From CAWBLP01 sp963721065 (GTDB lineage: Bacteria > Pseudomonadota > Alphaproteobacteria > Acetobacterales > Acetobacteraceae), in NCBI GenBank assembly GCA_963721065.1, contig CAVRHO010000001.1:1-64000 (forward strand): a DNA stretch of 64,000 bases, written 5' to 3'. Below are positions 62,016 through 64,000 of this stretch, piece after piece; positions within the stretch are counted from its first letter, which is position 1, and every line of letters begins with the position of its first letter. The position numbers were made by a program, and so were the translations under genes. Below the pieces are notes generated by a model. It saw nothing but the letters and a program-made list of their open reading frames with translations. It was not told where the DNA came from and ran no database searches.

Positions 62016-64000
62016 GAGTTGTCGTCCGCTGGTTTCGCTGCCGCTTGCTTGCGGGCCTTGGCGAAGTCCGCCAGCCTTTGTTCGACCAGGCGGTTCACCG
62101 AGCCCTCCGGCCAGGCGCCGGCGGCGCCACGCTCCCCGGCGGGGCGGCCGGTCAGCAGGGCGATGCCGTCGTCGATGCGGCTGATCGGCCAGATGGTGAA
62201 GCGCCCGGCGGCGCAGGCCTCCCGCACATCGGCGCGCAGCATCAGGTGCTGCACGTTCGACTCCGGGATCAGCACGCCCTGCGTGCCGGTCAGGCCGCGT
62301 GCGTTGCAGATGTCGAAGAACCCCTCGATCTTCTCGTTCACGCCGCCGATCGCCTGCACCACGCCGTGCTGGTTGACCGAGCCGGTCACCGCCAGGTCCT
62401 GGCGCAGCGGCAGCCCCGACAACGCCGACAGCATGCAGTACAGTTCGGCGGACGAGGCGCTGTCACCATCGACACCGCCATAGGACTGCTCGAACACCAG
62501 GCTGGCGTACAGCGACATCGGCACGTCCAGTGCATAGCGGCCGGCCAGGAAGCCCGACAGGATCAGCACGCCCTTGGAGTGCAGCGGGCCGCCGAGTTCC
62601 ACCTCGCGCTCGATATCGACGATCTTGCCGCCGCCGGGATGCACGCGGCAGGTGATGCGGGACGGGCGGCCGAAACTGTAGCCGCCCAGCGACAGCACGC
62701 TCAGCCCGTTCACCTGGCCCGTGCGGCTGCCGGCGGTTTCGATCAACGCCAGGTCGCGCAGGATCATCTCCTGGCTGCGTTCGCGGATGCGGGAGGCGCG
62801 GTAGATCTGCTGGGCGATCGCCTGATCCACATCGTCGCGGGCAATCACAGCGTGGCCGTTCTTGCCGGCCCAGTGATGCGCCTCGGCCACCAGGTCGTGG
62901 AGCCGTTCCACCAGCAGCGTGAGTTTCTTCGAATCGTCGGCCAGCCGCGCCGCGTGTTCCACGGTGCGGGCGGCGGCGTCGCGATCCAGCGGGCGCAGGT
63001 CCTCGCTGGCGGCCAGGCCGGCGAGCAGGCGGGCGAGCATTGCCTCGCTGGACGGGTTGCGGTCGATCTCGTCGTCGAAATCGGCGAGCACCTTGAAGTG
63101 CTGGCCGAACTCCGGGTCCAGCGCCGACAGCAGGTAGTAGAGAGAGCGGTCGCCGTACAGCACCACCTTCACGTCCAGCGGGATCGGGTCGGGTTCCAGC
63201 GACACCGTGGTGGTCATGCCGACGAAGCGGGTGACGTCCTCGATGGTGATCTGCCGGCGGATCAGCGCGCGCTTCAGGGCCGGCCAACTGAACGGCTCGG
63301 CCAGCAGGGCGCGGGCGTCCAGCAGGATGCTGCCGCCATTGGCGCGGTGAAGCGCGCCCGGCTTGATCAGGCGGAAGTTGGTGACCAGTGCGCCCTGCAT
63401 CTGCAGGTATTCGACCCGGCCGACCAGGTCGCCGAGCGTGGGGTGGAGCTCCTCGACGACGGGGGCGCCGGTGCCGTGGTCGGCCTGGGTGACCAGTACG
63501 TTGATCTCGTAGCGGTCGAACGGGTTGCCCATGCGCTGGGCGGCGAGTGTGCCTTCCGCCCCGGCTGCCGCCGCGGCGAGGAAGAGCTGCACGTTCTCCA
63601 GCATGTCGGCGCGCATCGCCTCGATGTGGTCGGCCACCTTGGGAAGGTCGGCGAAGCGGGCCTTCAGCTCGTCCAGCGGCTGGCCGATGGTGAACTGCGC
63701 GGTTTCGCGGTCCAGCGCACGGATCGCGTCGCGCTGTTCCTTCTCGGCCCGCGGCAGGGCGCGCAGGGTCTCCTCCAGTTCCTTTTCCAGGTCCTGGATG
63801 GCGTCGCGCACCGCTTTCTGGTCCGCTTCCGGCCAGGCGTTGAACTCGGCCGGCGGCACCACCTTGCCGTCGCGCACCGGTGCGATGCCGAATCCCATGG
63901 GCGTGCGCAGGATGGCAACATTGCGCGCGCTGGCCTTCTCGTTCAGCGCGGCGAAGGCGTGTTCGTTCCTGGACTGGATGCTTTGCTCAATGGCGCCGCG
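62012..64000 (-). CDS. Lon-family protease, 5' end beyond the window
   Basis: The minus-strand frame is open from the right edge to 62012 (about 662 codons seen). It belongs to the LonB/YcbZ-like group, in which the ATPase is followed by a C-terminal Lon proteolytic domain. Seen here are a helical region with KELEETLRALPRAEKEQRDA, the ATPase remainder (ANGGSILLDARALLAEPFSW, DVKVVLYGDRSLYYLLS), and the protease domain with the catalytic Ser in GDSASSAELY (near 62460) and Lys in GGVNEKIEGFF (near 62330). The Walker A region is outside the window. Confidence 0.88.
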   Translation of the reverse strand, partial: RGAIEQSIQSRNEHAFAALNEKASARNVAILRTPMGFGIAPVRDGKVVPPAEFNAWPEADQKAVRDAIQDLEKELEETLRALPRAEKEQRDAIRALDRETAQFTIGQPLDELKARFADLPKVADHIEAMRADMLENVQLFLAAAAAGAEGTLAAQRMGNPFDRYEINVLVTQADHGTGAPVVEELHPTLGDLVGRVEYLQMQGALVTNFRLIKPGALHRANGGSILLDARALLAEPFSWPALKRALIRRQITIEDVTRFVGMTTTVSLEPDPIPLDVKVVLYGDRSLYYLLSALDPEFGQHFKVLADFDDEIDRNPSSEAMLARLLAGLAASEDLRPLDRDAAARTVEHAARLADDSKKLTLLVERLHDLVAEAHHWAGKNGHAVIARDDVDQAIAQQIYRASRIRERSQEMILRDLALIETAGSRTGQVNGLSVLSLGGYSFGRPSRITCRVHPGGGKIVDIEREVELGGPLHSKGVLILSGFLAGRYALDVPMSLYASLVFEQSYGGVDGDSASSAELYCMLSALSGLPLRQDLAVTGSVNQHGVVQAIGGVNEKIEGFFDICNARGLTGTQGVLIPESNVQHLMLRADVREACAAGRFTIWPISRIDDGIALLTGRPAGERGAAGAWPEGSVNRLVEQRLADFAKARKQAAAKPADDNS

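Overview
The window is a GC-rich alphaproteobacterial chromosome segment. The complete mraZ-to-lpxC division and wall cluster in alphaproteobacterial order, a MurE with the DNPR motif (meso-diaminopimelate wall), and the overall gene style point to Rhodospirillales, plausibly Acetobacteraceae. The family-level placement is inference.

Layout. (1) Positions 1-7262 are a decayed accessory island lying against the 3' end of a tRNA-Arg(CCG) gene. It holds two DNA methyltransferase genes (one broken, one cut by the window edge), three unrecognised minus-strand genes, a RepA/DnaB-like P-loop ATPase, a 48-residue gene that starts with TTG, iteron-like repeats, a 26-bp palindrome and gene debris. No integrase was seen. 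(2) Positions 7373-17333 are a tight minus-strand operon with mostly 4-base start/stop overlaps. It encodes a HAD phosphatase, CgeB-like glycosyltransferase, sugar-nucleotidyltransferase-like protein, methyltransferase, an apparently circularly permuted glycoside-hydrolase-like protein, PIG-L deacetylase, GT4 glycosyltransferase, FemAB/CelD-type acyltransferase, second methyltransferase, myo-inositol-1-phosphate synthase and histidine phosphatase. The combination resembles the logic of mycothiol or GPI glucosaminyl-inositol synthesis. (3) Positions 18549-39793 are the dcw cluster read leftwards (mraZ, rsmH, ftsL, ftsI, murE, murF, mraY, murD, ftsW, murG, murC, murB, ddl, ftsQ, ftsA, ftsZ) followed by lpxC. 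It has a candidate promoter overlapping MraZ-type boxes and two internal tandem-repeat blocks. (4) Positions 40118-64000 are mixed: RNase P RNA, trpS, a flavin reductase, a multi-pass membrane protein, a chemoreceptor, a Gfo/Idh/MocA oxidoreductase, an amidase with a GatC-like partner, a lipoprotein divergent from rsmI, an O-antigen-ligase-like protein, an SGNH acyltransferase, a PncC-like CinA protein, an LVIVD-repeat protein, a universal stress protein and a Lon-family protease that runs off the right edge.

A theme that affects annotation: several conserved genes (murE twice, rsmH, trpS, the amidase, the GT4) are interrupted by single-base frame changes, some in short homopolymers. Because murE is essential, at least part of this is more likely sequence error than decay. 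I therefore annotate those genes over their full inferred length and state where the frame breaks. Coordinates were worked out by eye. Functions come from motif recognition without database searches.
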